A stretch of 64,000 bases of DNA. It comes from JACPNO01 sp963825405. Lineage in GTDB: Bacteria; Acidobacteriota; Terriglobia; Bryobacterales; Bryobacteraceae. The notes beneath the pieces are model-generated. The model saw only the letters and a list, made by a program, of their open reading frames with translations, was not told the origin of the DNA and did no database searches. This document shows positions 36,089 to 45,442 of the stretch, piece after piece. The stretch covers positions 1,527,058 through 1,591,057 of the forward strand of contig CAWGTB010000003.1 in NCBI GenBank assembly GCA_963825405.1, read 5' to 3'. How positions within the stretch are numbered: position 1 is the first letter of the stretch; the number at the start of each line of letters is the position of its first letter. The translations under genes and the position numbers were made by a program.

Positions 36089-37942
36089 ATGATTCGTTGG
36101 ATGCTTTTGGTAGTGGCCGTTGGCCCTCTGTGTATGGCACAGGATGCGTTTTTCTCTCGTTCCTTATTTGAGCCGCCTGCCGCCAAGGCCGCCGAATCGC
36201 TAGCGGCCAGCACCAAGAGCGCGCCCGCTGATCTGCTCACCACCGGCGAGAAGACGGAATGGCTGGAGACCGGCACTTACGCCGAGGCCGTGGAGCTGGC
36301 GCATCGCTTGGAGCGGGCTTCGAAATTCGTCAAAGTTCTCGACCTGGGCACCACCGGCGAAGGGCGCACCATGATCGGCATCATGGTTTCGAAAGACCGC
36401 GCGTTCACACCGGAGGCCGCGGCCAAAACCCACAAGCCGCTGATCCTGATCCAGAACGGCATTCACTCCGCCGAGATTGAAGGCAAAGACACCTCGCTGA
36501 TGCTGGTGCGGGATATGACGGTCAGCAAGATCCACGCCGATTGGCTGGACCACGCGGCGTTCCTCATCATTCCGGTCTTCAATATCGATGGCCATGAGTA
36601 CCGGACCGCTTATCACCGCCTGCATCAGAACGGCCCCAAGGTCGCGGGATTGCGCGCCACAGCGCAGCGCCTGAATTTGAATCGCGACTACATGAAGGCC
36701 GATACGCCTGAAGTCCGCGCATGGTTGCGCATGTTCAACGCCTGGCTGCCGGATTTCATGTTCGATATCCATGTGAGCGATGGCGCCGATTTCCAGTACG
36801 ACGTCACCATCGACATGCCGCAGAATCAGGATGTGGAAGCTCCGGCCGCGGCCTGGGTGAAAAAGTTTCTGCCCGAGTTCGACCGGCGCATGACGGCCGG
36901 CGGCCATCTGGCGGCGCTCTATGGCGAGTTCGAGCCCGTTCCCGGCGGCAAGCAGGAATTGTTCATGGCTTTCGGCGACCGCCTCTTTACGCCCGGCCTT
37001 TCCCACATGTATGCCGGGATTCAGGGAAGGCCCGGGATGCTGGTCGAACTGCACAGCATAAAGGTGCCCAAGACGCGGGCCTGGACCAGCTACGACCTCA
37101 TCCGGTATACCGTCGAGACGATTGCGGCCGACCCGGAGGCCCTGCAGCGCGCCGTGCGCGAAGCGGACAAAGCAGCGTCATCACGGGCGGGGGATCGCTC
37201 CGCGCCGCCGGTGTTTCTGCATGGCAAAATCAGCAGCGAGAGCCACCCGTTTGTCTATCGCGGCTTGAAGAGCGAAGAATTCAAGAGCCCGATTACCGGC
37301 GCGATGGTCACGCGCTACCTGCCCGAGACGGAAGATCTACAAACCCGTTTTCACGACCAGATCGAAACCACGGTGGCGGCGCAGATGCCGCTCGGCTACC
37401 TGATTCCGGCGGCCTGGAAGCCGTTAGCTGACGTGCTGGCGCTGCACGGCGTGGAAATGGAGCGCACGGCGAAACCGCTGGATCAGGAATTCGAGACCTA
37501 TCGCATCTCGGGCGCAAAGTTTGCGGCGGCTCCGAATGAGGGCCGCATCATGCTGAACTTCGATACCGCGACGCTGGGGCGCGAGAAAATCGCGATGCCG
37601 GCGGGATCGTATTGGGTGCCCATGAAACAGCGGCGGGCGCGGGTGATTCTGGCGCTGCTCGAGCCGCTGGCTCCGGAGTCGCTGGCGCGCTGGGGATTCT
37701 GCAATACCGCGCTCGAAGATACCGAAGTGCTGGCCGGCGAATATATCCTGGAGCCGCTGGCGCGCAAGATGATGGACGAGGATCCGGCCCTGCGCAAACA
37801 GTTCGAGGAAAAATTGGCAGCTGACCCGCAGTTCGCGGCCAATCCCGCGGCCCGGCTGCTTTGGTGGCACCACCGCTCGAGGTTCAACGAAGCAACCGTG
37901 GGCCTGTATCCGGTAGTGCGGGTTTGGGAGAAGAACTGGTAG
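36089..37942 (+). CDS. M14 family zinc carboxypeptidase, exported
   Basis: A 617-residue protein with a signal peptide (Leu-Leu-Val-Val-Ala-Val-Gly-Pro-Leu-Cys-Met-Ala). The M14 domain has His126-Ser-Ala-Glu129 (the HxxE zinc pair), Phe-Asn-Ile-Asp-Gly-His-Glu-Tyr-Arg, Asn-Arg-Asp-Tyr and a third His in Asp-Ile-His-Val-Ser-Asp-Gly near 233. The downstream Glu general base is expected in Met-Leu-Val-Glu-Leu-His. About 230 C-terminal residues have no clear domain. It lies after the TolC pair with its own promoter region; the direction is convergent with the outer-membrane protein at 37960. Confidence 0.85.
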   Translation: MIRWMLLVVAVGPLCMAQDAFFSRSLFEPPAAKAAESLAASTKSAPADLLTTGEKTEWLETGTYAEAVELAHRLERASKFVKVLDLGTTGEGRTMIGIMVSKDRAFTPEAAAKTHKPLILIQNGIHSAEIEGKDTSLMLVRDMTVSKIHADWLDHAAFLIIPVFNIDGHEYRTAYHRLHQNGPKVAGLRATAQRLNLNRDYMKADTPEVRAWLRMFNAWLPDFMFDIHVSDGADFQYDVTIDMPQNQDVEAPAAAWVKKFLPEFDRRMTAGGHLAALYGEFEPVPGGKQELFMAFGDRLFTPGLSHMYAGIQGRPGMLVELHSIKVPKTRAWTSYDLIRYTVETIAADPEALQRAVREADKAASSRAGDRSAPPVFLHGKISSESHPFVYRGLKSEEFKSPITGAMVTRYLPETEDLQTRFHDQIETTVAAQMPLGYLIPAAWKPLADVLALHGVEMERTAKPLDQEFETYRISGAKFAAAPNEGRIMLNFDTATLGREKIAMPAGSYWVPMKQRRARVILALLEPLAPESLARWGFCNTALEDTEVLAGEYILEPLARKMMDEDPALRKQFEEKLAADPQFAANPAARLLWWHHRSRFNEATVGLYPVVRVWEKNW

Positions 37943-37959
37943 CCCGGCTGAAAAAAGGC

Positions 37960-39786
37960 CTAGAAAATGAAACTCAGCCCGCCGCGGAAACTCCTCGGAT
38001 TCTGAATGAGCAGGATCTGCCGGCCGTCGGCGAGCGACAGCGGCAGATAGCCCTGTGCCAGCATGTTGCGCAGATCGGCGGTAGCTTCCATGCGCCACGG
38101 CAGATTGAATCCCGAGGGAATCGGCTGGCGCACGTAGATGTTCAAGCCTGGCTCGGGCCGAATCTGCTCCGTCGAGTAGAGCTGGCCGGGAGTGGCGGAT
38201 GCCTGATCCATCCACTGGTAGCTGGCGATAATGCGGGTCCCGCTGCCCGGTAGCACGGCAGCCGTACGCATGGTGACTGCGGTGCGGTGCGCTGCGCGAA
38301 TCATGCGGCGCAGATCCTCCGGGTTGTCGCTGGGAACTTCATTCGTAAGCGGCACCAGCACGCCTACCGATCCATACATCAGGCTTACGTTGAGCCGGTC
38401 TCCCATTTTCTGAGTGACGGACGCCGTGTAGCCCAGCGTGTGATAATTGCCGGCGTCGAAGATGGAGCTATTGGAGAAAAGATCCGGCAGAATGTCGCCA
38501 CCGCCATACAGCCCTGCGGGCGCGACGATGGTCAGTGCCGCGTTGCTTACTTCTTCGCGGTAGCCCGAAAGCCGGTAGGTACGCGAGCCGATCACGCGCG
38601 AGTAGCCCAACTCAAAGTTCTCGCCGCGCTGCACTTGTGCCCGCCCATTCATTAGCGAAACACGCGGTACGCGGGAGAGCGCATTGATATCCTGCTGCAG
38701 CCCGGCATCGGGCGATGCTCCTTGCGAAGCGAGATCGGGCCGGCCGTTGCCTGAGGTAAAGGCAAAATCAAGCTCGCTCGATTGCGGCAGGGCATAGCTC
38801 ACGCGCGCATACGGGCTGAAATAGTGCAGCCGGTCCAGGAACGTCACCGAATCGAGTGAAAAACCGTATTGGACGCGAAGTGATTCCGACAACGCGGCTT
38901 CATTGGCGAAGTTGAGAGCCATGGTCCGCAGCGCCGGTACGCCTCCAGCCGTTGGGCCGCCGGTGATCGCGTCCACCATGCGCGGCATATACATCTGGCG
39001 CATGGTCAAAGAAACCTCAGGGCTGACGCCGCCGATGTTTCGGGAATACGTCGTGCGAAATCCCGCCGACGGCATGCCCGACTGCGGTGTGTAGCCGAGG
39101 TTGCCGCTTACCTGTACCTGGTTGGCGCCGAACAAAGATGTCGCCAGAGCAAACGCCGTGCCCAGGTCAGCCGCGTCGCCGAAGCCGGAAGGCTGCCCAC
39201 CGTCTCCGCCGGAAACGCGTACTAAGCCGCGCGTGTCGGAGAAAATCGTCACGCTGTGGTGCGTCTGTCCGTTGGGATCGTAGTTTGGGTCCCAGCCTGG
39301 CAACAGGCGCAGAACCGGCCGCGTGGAGCTGGCGGTCCGCAGCACCCATTTCCAGTCTTCCGTCATGACGGCGCGGTCACCAGGAGCCGGGGGCACCAAT
39401 TGAATCGAACTGAACAGGTTGGCCAAGCTGACATTCAGCAGGCTGCGCACGCCGGGCTGCACCAGGATGTTGTCTTTAAATGCGGTAACGAACGCGGGCA
39501 GGCTCACCCGGATGGAATACACGTCGGGGATCAGGCTCGCGAACGTGAACTTTCCCTCGGCATCGGTCAGGGCCCGCTCGCACAATCGCTCCTGGCGATT
39601 GAACAGCAGGACGGTCGCGCCCATCTGAGGTATGCCGGTGGTATTCGTGACCGAACCGGCCAGTGCGCCGGATAGCTTAGCAGGAGTGGCGGCGATCACC
39701 GGCAGCGTCAGCAACAGAAGGCCGGCTAATAAACTAGCCACCTGTCTGCGGCTTCGAATGAGCGGCCTCATCGTCCCCATGTTCAT
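37960..39786 (-). CDS. CarboxypepD-regulatory domain/outer-membrane beta-barrel protein
   Basis: A 608-residue protein. The N-terminal signal peptide (Leu-Leu-Ala-Gly-Leu-Leu-Leu-Leu-Thr-Leu-Pro-Val-Ile-Ala) is followed by a beta-sandwich domain (Ala-Gly-Ser-Val-Thr-Asn-Thr-Thr-Gly-Ile-Pro-Gln-Met-Gly-Ala-Thr-Val and Asp-Ala-Glu-Gly-Lys-Phe-Thr-Phe). The rest is rich in alternating beta strands ending in Phe (last residues Leu-Ser-Phe-Ile-Phe), as in TonB-dependent or OmpA-like barrels; no TonB plug is evident. Similar proteins are abundant in Acidobacteriota. It is cotranscribed, 27 bp downstream, with the GWxTD gene. The ligand is unknown. Confidence 0.75.
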   Translation of the reverse strand: MNMGTMRPLIRSRRQVASLLAGLLLLTLPVIAATPAKLSGALAGSVTNTTGIPQMGATVLLFNRQERLCERALTDAEGKFTFASLIPDVYSIRVSLPAFVTAFKDNILVQPGVRSLLNVSLANLFSSIQLVPPAPGDRAVMTEDWKWVLRTASSTRPVLRLLPGWDPNYDPNGQTHHSVTIFSDTRGLVRVSGGDGGQPSGFGDAADLGTAFALATSLFGANQVQVSGNLGYTPQSGMPSAGFRTTYSRNIGGVSPEVSLTMRQMYMPRMVDAITGGPTAGGVPALRTMALNFANEAALSESLRVQYGFSLDSVTFLDRLHYFSPYARVSYALPQSSELDFAFTSGNGRPDLASQGASPDAGLQQDINALSRVPRVSLMNGRAQVQRGENFELGYSRVIGSRTYRLSGYREEVSNAALTIVAPAGLYGGGDILPDLFSNSSIFDAGNYHTLGYTASVTQKMGDRLNVSLMYGSVGVLVPLTNEVPSDNPEDLRRMIRAAHRTAVTMRTAAVLPGSGTRIIASYQWMDQASATPGQLYSTEQIRPEPGLNIYVRQPIPSGFNLPWRMEATADLRNMLAQGYLPLSLADGRQILLIQNPRSFRGGLSFIF

Positions 39787-39813
39787 CGATGTGCGGGGTT
39801 AACTAACCCCAAA

Positions 39814-41508
39814 CTAGGTTACCGTAAATTCCGTCGTGGGTGTGAGCGTCAGATTCCGGTTCTTGTCCACGACCTTCATCCTCAGGGTATATTTCCCAGG
39901 CGACAGATTCGTCAACGGCAACAGCTTCTCGATTGTCACCTGATTTGCCGATGCCCCCGGCATCTTGGCGATGTCTTCGCTGAACTCAAAAATCTTCTCG
40001 TTGCTGCCGTTCTTAACCACTTCGTATTCGATCACGCCGTTGGGCTTCTGGGTCTTCTCGTCGGGACCGAAGTTGTAGAGTTGGAGGTAAATCCCCATCT
40101 TCTCGTCATGCCGGAAAGTCTCCGACATCCGAGGCCGCACTTTCGAGCTTCCCACTACAAAGGGCCCCGTACCGATGCTGCGGGTCGGAACCTTTTCCAG
40201 GATGTCGGCCAGAATCAGGCTGCTGGACGACAGCTTCTCGTCGTCGAAATGGGGTACATTGAGCGCCATTTCGTAGTTGTTCATATTGCCGCCGACGCTG
40301 TCCTTTACGACAACGTTTAGCCGGTATAGACCGGGCGGCAGCGGAACCGATTTTTGATAGATCGAAGGCTTGGAAGAATACGCCTGCAGCAATTCCGGCG
40401 GGCTCTCCACGGTCACCGTGTCCTCAAACACATTGACGACCCGGCGCGACATCGTCGTGATGCGCGCATAGATGTGTACCGTCGCCTTCTGCACGCCATC
40501 CTTGGCCTGGAATTGCAGGTCTTTGTTTTCGATCTGCAACGTCACATTGGCAAGGATGGAACTGTTGGTGACGCGGATGAAATCGGCTCGAACCTTCATC
40601 GGCAGCAGGTTGAACGTGATTCTGGTGGTGACGGCCGCCTCCAGATCAGTGAATTTAGCCTTAGGCGGTTTCTGAAGGTTGGCGAATTGCTCGATGCGCT
40701 GGAACTCCCGCATGCCGTTGTCGCCAGGGCCGGCGATGCTATTCCCAAGGTGCGTACCGTCGGTACGCGTGAAGCGATCGACCTTGCTGGCCAGGCCCAT
40801 CTGCTCCATCAGGGTTAGACCTGCACCCGGTACGTTGAGCAACGCGTCTTTTTCCGACGGGTCATAGGTCATGCGGAATTCGCCGGATTGCGTCGTATCG
40901 ACAAATTCAATCTTGATGTCGCTGCCTACGCCATCGATCCAGCGGTAGCGCCACTGTTCGAACGGGAAGGTGGATGTTGTGCCGCCCCCTTCTTCGGCCG
41001 GGCGCTCGTACATACCGCCGCCCGCATGATCTTCGATTTCGTCGGGCGGGCCAAAGGTGATGTAAATTCGGCCGCGGTCCGATTTCCAACCGGGAATGCC
41101 GGAGGGGAAACGCTCATTGGCATAGGCGATCCGGCGGTAATGCTCTTCCTTGAACTCATTTTCCGCAGTGTCAGGCGTGGGATCGCGCCGCAGCCAGAAT
41201 TGCTCGATGAACTGTTCCTGCTCTTCCGCCGTGCTCAGCTTGTGGAAGGCGGTCTTTTCCTCATCGGTGATGATGTAGACCACATCCTCGTTGAGCCATT
41301 TGCGGTAGGGGGCTTCCAGCTCTTTGCGGAGTTTGGCTTCTTTCCGCTTGCGCTCTTTATCGGTGAGGGGCTTGGCTACAGTTTCCCGGGCAGGCGCCGC
41401 GGCGGCTTTGTCCGTGCTTTGGGCAGCTTTATCCTGCGCGTTGGCGGGGTTCAGGCAACCGCATATCACCAGGGATAAGCAGGAAATCAAAAGGCGCGGT
41501 GATCGCAT
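39814..41508 (-). CDS. GWxTD domain-containing exported protein
   Basis: A 564-residue exported protein (signal Leu-Leu-Ile-Ser-Cys-Leu-Ser-Leu-Val-Ile-Cys-Gly-Cys, a possible lipobox at Cys). The N-terminal third has the GWxTD domain signature: Trp-Leu-Asn-Glu-Asp-Val-Val-Tyr-Ile-Ile-Thr, Phe-Trp-Leu-Arg-Arg-Asp-Pro-Thr-Pro and Arg-Gly-Arg-Ile-Tyr-Ile-Thr-Phe-Gly-Pro-Pro-Asp-Glu-Ile. The family is found mainly in Acidobacteriota and allied phyla and its function is unknown. The C-terminal part is Ig-like beta repeats, ending Leu-Thr-Pro-Thr-Thr-Glu-Phe-Thr-Val. It leads an operon with the outer-membrane protein, which suggests a shared cell-envelope role. Confidence 0.85.
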   Translation of the reverse strand: MRSPRLLISCLSLVICGCLNPANAQDKAAQSTDKAAAAPARETVAKPLTDKERKRKEAKLRKELEAPYRKWLNEDVVYIITDEEKTAFHKLSTAEEQEQFIEQFWLRRDPTPDTAENEFKEEHYRRIAYANERFPSGIPGWKSDRGRIYITFGPPDEIEDHAGGGMYERPAEEGGGTTSTFPFEQWRYRWIDGVGSDIKIEFVDTTQSGEFRMTYDPSEKDALLNVPGAGLTLMEQMGLASKVDRFTRTDGTHLGNSIAGPGDNGMREFQRIEQFANLQKPPKAKFTDLEAAVTTRITFNLLPMKVRADFIRVTNSSILANVTLQIENKDLQFQAKDGVQKATVHIYARITTMSRRVVNVFEDTVTVESPPELLQAYSSKPSIYQKSVPLPPGLYRLNVVVKDSVGGNMNNYEMALNVPHFDDEKLSSSSLILADILEKVPTRSIGTGPFVVGSSKVRPRMSETFRHDEKMGIYLQLYNFGPDEKTQKPNGVIEYEVVKNGSNEKIFEFSEDIAKMPGASANQVTIEKLLPLTNLSPGKYTLRMKVVDKNRNLTLTPTTEFTVT

Positions 41509-41595
41509 ACGCTTACCGACTCCTGAAACTCAGATTAACTTGAGCTTTTTCAATTCTATGCCCGGGGTAACACTGGCGTCAAGCGTGCAGATTCC

Positions 41596-42579
41596 TCACA
41601 CTGTGGTGGTGGCGGAACGCAATAGGCCATCTTCGAAGCGGAAATCGGCTTTCCGTCGTGGCTGGCGTGCGTACCAGCGATAGGTTTCCCCCAGGCTGGT
41701 AGCAAACGCCGACGGACGCACTCCCAGAACCCGCTGCACTTTGCCGACTTTTTCGGTGATCGGCGGCAGATCCAGAAACTGGCCGAAATAGAGCCCCTGC
41801 TGGCCGGGTTGGGCGGCCGCTTCCAGGATTCTTTCCCGGGGGATATGCGCCAGCACCGGTGTCTTACCCGCCGCCCGTCCTAATTCGCGTATGAACTCGA
41901 CTTGGGTTACCGGGCGCAGGTGGCCGATATTAAACGCCTGCCCCACCGCCGCCGGAACCGAGAGCGAGCGCACCATGGCGGCCACCAAATCGCGAACGAA
42001 GACAAACTGCATCAAACGCGTGCCGTCGCCGGGGATAATCACCGGGCGCTTGCTGCGTATGCGATCCCAAAAGAACGCTTCCCGGTACCACTGGTTGAAA
42101 GGGCCATAAACGTAGGGCGGACGAAACGTAACCACCGGGAATTTGGTGGCCTGATGCAGGCGGAACAATGCCCGCTCGCTCATGGCTTTGTTGCGGGCGT
42201 AGACATCGGGATGCGTGTCCGCAGCCAGTGGGGCGTCTTCGATATGGTTCAACCCATCGCCGTAAGCTGCCACGCTGGACGTAAAAATGTAGCGCTCCAG
42301 GTGATCGCCGCAAGCGAGTGCAGTGGCTTCGACCTGCACGCCGGTGGTTCCGCGCTCCATATCGTAGACATTGTCGAAGACGGCTTGGAAGCGATTGCCG
42401 GCGAGCACCCGGCGCATGGCGTCGGGATCGTTGCGATCCGCCGCCAGGTTCGCAACGCTCTTGCTGAGGCTGTAGCGCCGCTTGCGATGCAGAACCGTAA
42501 CGTCGTGCTTGGATTTCAGGAGCTCAGCAACAAGCAGGCGGCCGATGAATTGCGTACCGCCAATTACCAGAACCTTCAT
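41596..42579 (-). CDS. NAD-dependent epimerase/dehydratase
   Basis: A 327-residue short-chain dehydrogenase/reductase of the extended type. The Rossmann motif is Gly-Gly-Thr-Gln-Phe-Ile-Gly; the catalytic set is Ser-Ser-Val-Ala-Ala-Tyr-Gly and Tyr-Ala-Arg-Asn-Lys (Tyr-Xaa3-Lys). Substrates of this family are nucleotide sugars or isoprenoid-type groups; the Gly-Gly-Thr-Gln start resembles the RNA-binding and chloroplast stem-loop epimerases. It lies 6 bp after the inositol phosphate synthase gene and is likely cotranscribed with it, which may point to sugar or inositol metabolism. Confidence 0.82.
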   Translation of the reverse strand: MKVLVIGGTQFIGRLLVAELLKSKHDVTVLHRKRRYSLSKSVANLAADRNDPDAMRRVLAGNRFQAVFDNVYDMERGTTGVQVEATALACGDHLERYIFTSSVAAYGDGLNHIEDAPLAADTHPDVYARNKAMSERALFRLHQATKFPVVTFRPPYVYGPFNQWYREAFFWDRIRSKRPVIIPGDGTRLMQFVFVRDLVAAMVRSLSVPAAVGQAFNIGHLRPVTQVEFIRELGRAAGKTPVLAHIPRERILEAAAQPGQQGLYFGQFLDLPPITEKVGKVQRVLGVRPSAFATSLGETYRWYARQPRRKADFRFEDGLLRSATTTV

Positions 42580-42585
42580 GCCGGC

Positions 42586-43905
42586 CTAGTCGTAATACTC
42601 CAGACCGAGGTGCGTGATGAGTTGTTCGCCCTTCATCCAGCGCAGCGTGTTCTTGAGCTTCATGAGCTGAATGAAGATGTCGTGCTCGGGATACAGGCCG
42701 GGCGCGGTCATGGGCGCCTTGAAGTAGAACGAGAGCCATTCCTGCACGCCGCGCATGCCGGCGCGCTGGGCGAGATCCATGAACAGCACGAGGTCGAGCA
42801 CCAGCGGCGCGGCCAGGATGGAATCGCGGCAGAGGAAATCGATCTTGATCTGCATCGGATAGCCCAGCCAGCCGAAGATGTCGATGTTGTCCCAGCCTTC
42901 TTTGGCGTCGCCGCGCGGCGGGTAGTAGTCGATGCGGACCTTGTGGTAGAATGTCCTTGTACAGCTCGGGATACAGGTCCGGCTGCAGGATCTGTTCGAG
43001 CGCCGAGAGCTTCGATTCTTCCTTGGATTTGAAGGAGCCCGGATCGTCCAGCACTTCGCCGTCGCGGTTGCCGAGAATGTTGGTCGAGAACCAGCCGGAG
43101 ACGCCCAGCATGCGCGATTTCAGGCCGGGCGCGATCAGGGTCTTCATGAAGGTCTGGCCGGTTTTGAAATCTTTGCCGCAGATGGGCACTTGACGTTCGC
43201 GCGCCATTTCCATCAGCGCCGGCGCATCGACCGTCAGATGGGGCGCGCCATTGGCGTAGGGAACGCCCGATTTGAGCGCGGCGTACGCGTAGATCTGGCT
43301 GGGCGAAATCTCCGGATCGTTCTTCTGCAGGCCGCATTCGAAATCCTTCAGCGTGGTGAACCGCGGCGGGCCGGTGGAAGACTTCGGTCGAACCGCACCA
43401 GATCATGGCGAGGCGTCGAAGCGCCGGTGCGCTCCTTGAAGTTGCGGATGTCGTCCATCAGCATCTCGGCGTGATCCATCTTGGAGCCCTTGGGCTTCAG
43501 ATTGGGGCCGTTGATGCGCTTGACGTATTCGTGTCGAAGACCGCCGTCATCGGGCTTGATTTTTTCCAGCGGCTCCTTCAGCTTTTCGAGCATCGCCGGT
43601 CGAGCACGCCGGCGTGCAGGGCGGCTTCGTAGCAGTTCTCTTCGAAGATGTCCCAGCCGCCGAATTCGAGGTCTTCGAGTCCGGCCAGAGGCACGAAGTC
43701 CTTGATCTTGGGGCTGTTGTTGTCGGTGCGTTTTCCCAGGCGGATGGTGCCGCAGCTGGGTGACGGAACCGATGGGCTTCGCCATACCCTGCTTGATGGC
43801 TTCCACGCCGGCGATGAAGGTGGTGGTGACGGCGCCCATGCCAGGGATCAGAATGCCGAGCTTGCCGTCGGCGGGCGCAACAGTGACGTTGGGTTTACTG
43901 GACAC
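42586..43905 (-). CDS. ino1: Inositol-3-phosphate synthase (frameshifted)
   Basis: Converts glucose-6-phosphate to inositol-3-phosphate with NAD. The start is GTG at 43905 with AAGGAG eight bases upstream. The NAD loop is Gly-Ile-Leu-Ile-Pro-Gly-Met-Gly-Ala-Val. The catalytic part has Gly-Lys-Asp-Phe-Lys-Thr-Gly-Gln-Thr, Gly-Trp-Phe-Ser-Thr-Asn-Ile-Leu-Gly-Asn-Arg-Asp-Gly and Lys-Ile-Asp-Phe-Leu-Cys-Arg-Asp-Ser. I needed five +1 insertions (near 43755, 43550, 43375, 43345 and 42945) and two deletions (near 43605 and 43525) to make one chain; the result is 438 residues and a whole number of codons. Products feed phosphatidylinositol, mycothiol or compatible-solute pathways; which is unknown here. 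Confidence 0.85.
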
Positions 43906-43917
43906 GTTCTACTCTCC

Positions 43918-43945
43918 TTGGATCGAAAAGGTGATTTGTTATAAT
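43918..43945 (+). promoter_or_regulatory. Sigma-70-like promoter of the LytTR regulator gene
   Basis: A perfect TATAAT at 43940-43945 lies 16 bp from a TTGGAT at 43918-43923 (four of six consensus bases). It ends only 8 bp before the ATG at 43954, so a transcript started here would have almost no leader; the promoter sits next to the ribosome binding site of the divergent ino1. Confidence 0.55.
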
Positions 43946-43953
43946 AGCAATTC

Positions 43954-44721
43954 ATGCGCGACCGCGCGACCGCCACGCTCGCCACCCTGATCGTGGACGA
44001 CGAACAACTGGCGTCCGAAGAGCTCAAGTACCTGCTGAAGGACTTCCCGGAAGTCGAGGTGGTAGCTACCGGATCGAACGGCCTGGAAGCCATCGATCTG
44101 CATCCAGAAGCTGGAGCCGGAGCTGGTCTTCTGGACGTGCAGATGCCGGGTCTCGACGGCCTGGGTGTGGTGCGCCGCCTTCGCGAACAATCCATTGACC
44201 TTCCGCATATCGTCTTCTTGACCGCGTACGATCAGTACGCGGTGGAGGCGTTCCGGCTGGAAGCGATGGACTACCTGCTGAAGCCGGTGGATAAGGCGCG
44301 TCTGGCCGAGACCATCGAACGGGCGCGGCGGGCGATACAGGACCGGGCCAAGCCGGAACCGGAGCCGGCGCGCACTGGACCGCAGCGCATCAAGCTGCTG
44401 GTGCGCAATGCCGCGCGCAATTTCATCGTGGATGCGAGCGATCTGATCTACGCGACCATCGACAACGGCGTGATCACGCTGGTGACGGCGACGGTGGAAG
44501 GGCAGTCGAATTACCGGACGCTGGAAGAGTTACAGGCGTCGCTCGATCCGGCGCTGTTCTGGCGCGCGCATCGGTCGTTTCTGGTGAATGTGAACCGGAT
44601 CCGGGAAGTGGTGCCGTGGTTCAAGTCGAGTTACCAGCTACGCATGGACGACAAGAAAAACACGGAAATTCCGGTGAGCCGAGTGCAGACGCGGCGACTG
44701 CGGGAAATGCTGAAGCTCTAA
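43954..44721 (+). CDS. LytTR-family response regulator
   Basis: A 255-residue regulator: receiver domain (Ile-Val-Asp-Asp-Glu, phospho-acceptor Asp61 in Leu-Leu-Asp-Val-Gln-Met-Pro-Gly, Lys in Leu-Leu-Lys-Pro-Val) followed by a LytTR DNA-binding domain with Phe-Trp-Arg-Ala-His-Arg-Ser-Phe-Leu-Val-Asn. Between 44099 and 44134 the residues read His-Pro-Glu-Ala-Gly-Ala-Gly-Ala-Gly-Leu-Leu. A second frame reads Ile-Gln-Lys-Leu-Glu-Pro-Glu-Leu-Val-Phe-Leu, as expected for this helix and strand, so an insertion is probably compensated by a nearby deletion. No histidine kinase is adjacent. A possible leaderless promoter precedes it. Confidence 0.85.
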   Translation: MRDRATATLATLIVDDEQLASEELKYLLKDFPEVEVVATGSNGLEAIDLHPEAGAGAGLLDVQMPGLDGLGVVRRLREQSIDLPHIVFLTAYDQYAVEAFRLEAMDYLLKPVDKARLAETIERARRAIQDRAKPEPEPARTGPQRIKLLVRNAARNFIVDASDLIYATIDNGVITLVTATVEGQSNYRTLEELQASLDPALFWRAHRSFLVNVNRIREVVPWFKSSYQLRMDDKKNTEIPVSRVQTRRLREMLKL

Positions 44722-44725
44722 CCCC

Positions 44726-44817
44726 AAGACATTTCTCGCAGAGACGCAGAGTACACAGAGAACACCAACCACTTAAATTTCTTAAGTTTTTCTCTGCGTC
44801 TCTGCGAGAAATGTCTT
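44726..44817. repeat. Dispersed repeat, long perfect inverted repeat (copy 1)
   Basis: Two perfect 26-bp arms (44726-44751 and 44792-44817) flank a 40-bp spacer between the convergent LytTR and YdcF genes. Related sequence, with the core CGCAGAGACGCAGAG, occurs at 47555 and 62743. Its place between convergent genes would suit a bidirectional terminator, and it could fold into a long hairpin. Confidence 0.75.
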
Positions 44818-44829
44818 ATTTTGTTCTCC

Positions 44830-45417
44830 TCATACAGTTACGCCCACCCTCCATAGCACGTACCCCACCGCCTGCCGTACGTATTGCCATTGTTCCTTCA
44901 GGTCTCCCCGCGTCTGCGCGGCCCGCGGCGATCCGTACGCCGTTAGCCCACTGAACTCCAGCATCTTTTTTACCCGGTAGATGTGATAGCCGTCGCTCAC
45001 CACGATGGCCGATTTCAGCTCCATGCGCCGCATGATTTCCGCCACGGCGGCTGCCGAGTATACGGTCGAGTCGCTCGCAGGCTCGACGATGATCGACTCG
45101 GACGGTACGCCGCGGCCAATCAGATAGGCCCGTCCCACTGCGCCTTCGGTGTACATCGGGTCGCCGCCCGCGCCGCCGGTGGTGAGAATCCTGGGCGCGA
45201 GTTTTTGTTGGAACAGATCGAAGCCGTGGTCCAGGCGCGCGCGAAAAACCGGCGACGGTTTGCCGCGATACTCGGCTGCGCCCAGCACCAGGATCACGTC
45301 GGCGGGCTGTGCCTCGTCGATACGCGACTGCCGGCCGATTTCCACGGCAACCTGCGCCACCCATGCCAACAGGGCGCAGAGCAAAACCAGCGGCGCAATC
45401 CAGATCACTCGTTTCAT
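44830..45417 (-). CDS. YdcF/ElyC family membrane-anchored protein
   Basis: A 195-residue DUF218 protein from the ATG at 45417. One N-terminal membrane helix (Ile-Ala-Pro-Leu-Val-Leu-Leu-Cys-Ala-Leu-Leu) precedes a Rossmann-like domain with Asp-Val-Ile-Leu-Val-Leu-Gly-Ala-Ala, Thr-Thr-Gly-Gly-Ala-Gly-Gly-Asp, Glu-Pro-Ala-Ser-Asp-Ser-Thr and Val-Val-Ser-Asp-Gly-Tyr-His-Ile-Tyr-Arg. This family includes ElyC and SanA, linked to envelope and peptidoglycan or cyclic enterobacterial-antigen metabolism. It is convergent with the LytTR gene across the inverted repeat and divergent to the methyltransferase gene. Confidence 0.8.
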   Translation of the reverse strand: MKRVIWIAPLVLLCALLAWVAQVAVEIGRQSRIDEAQPADVILVLGAAEYRGKPSPVFRARLDHGFDLFQQKLAPRILTTGGAGGDPMYTEGAVGRAYLIGRGVPSESIIVEPASDSTVYSAAAVAEIMRRMELKSAIVVSDGYHIYRVKKMLEFSGLTAYGSPRAAQTRGDLKEQWQYVRQAVGYVLWRVGVTV

Positions 45418-45442
45418 CTGCGGTATTCTGATCTGACATTGT

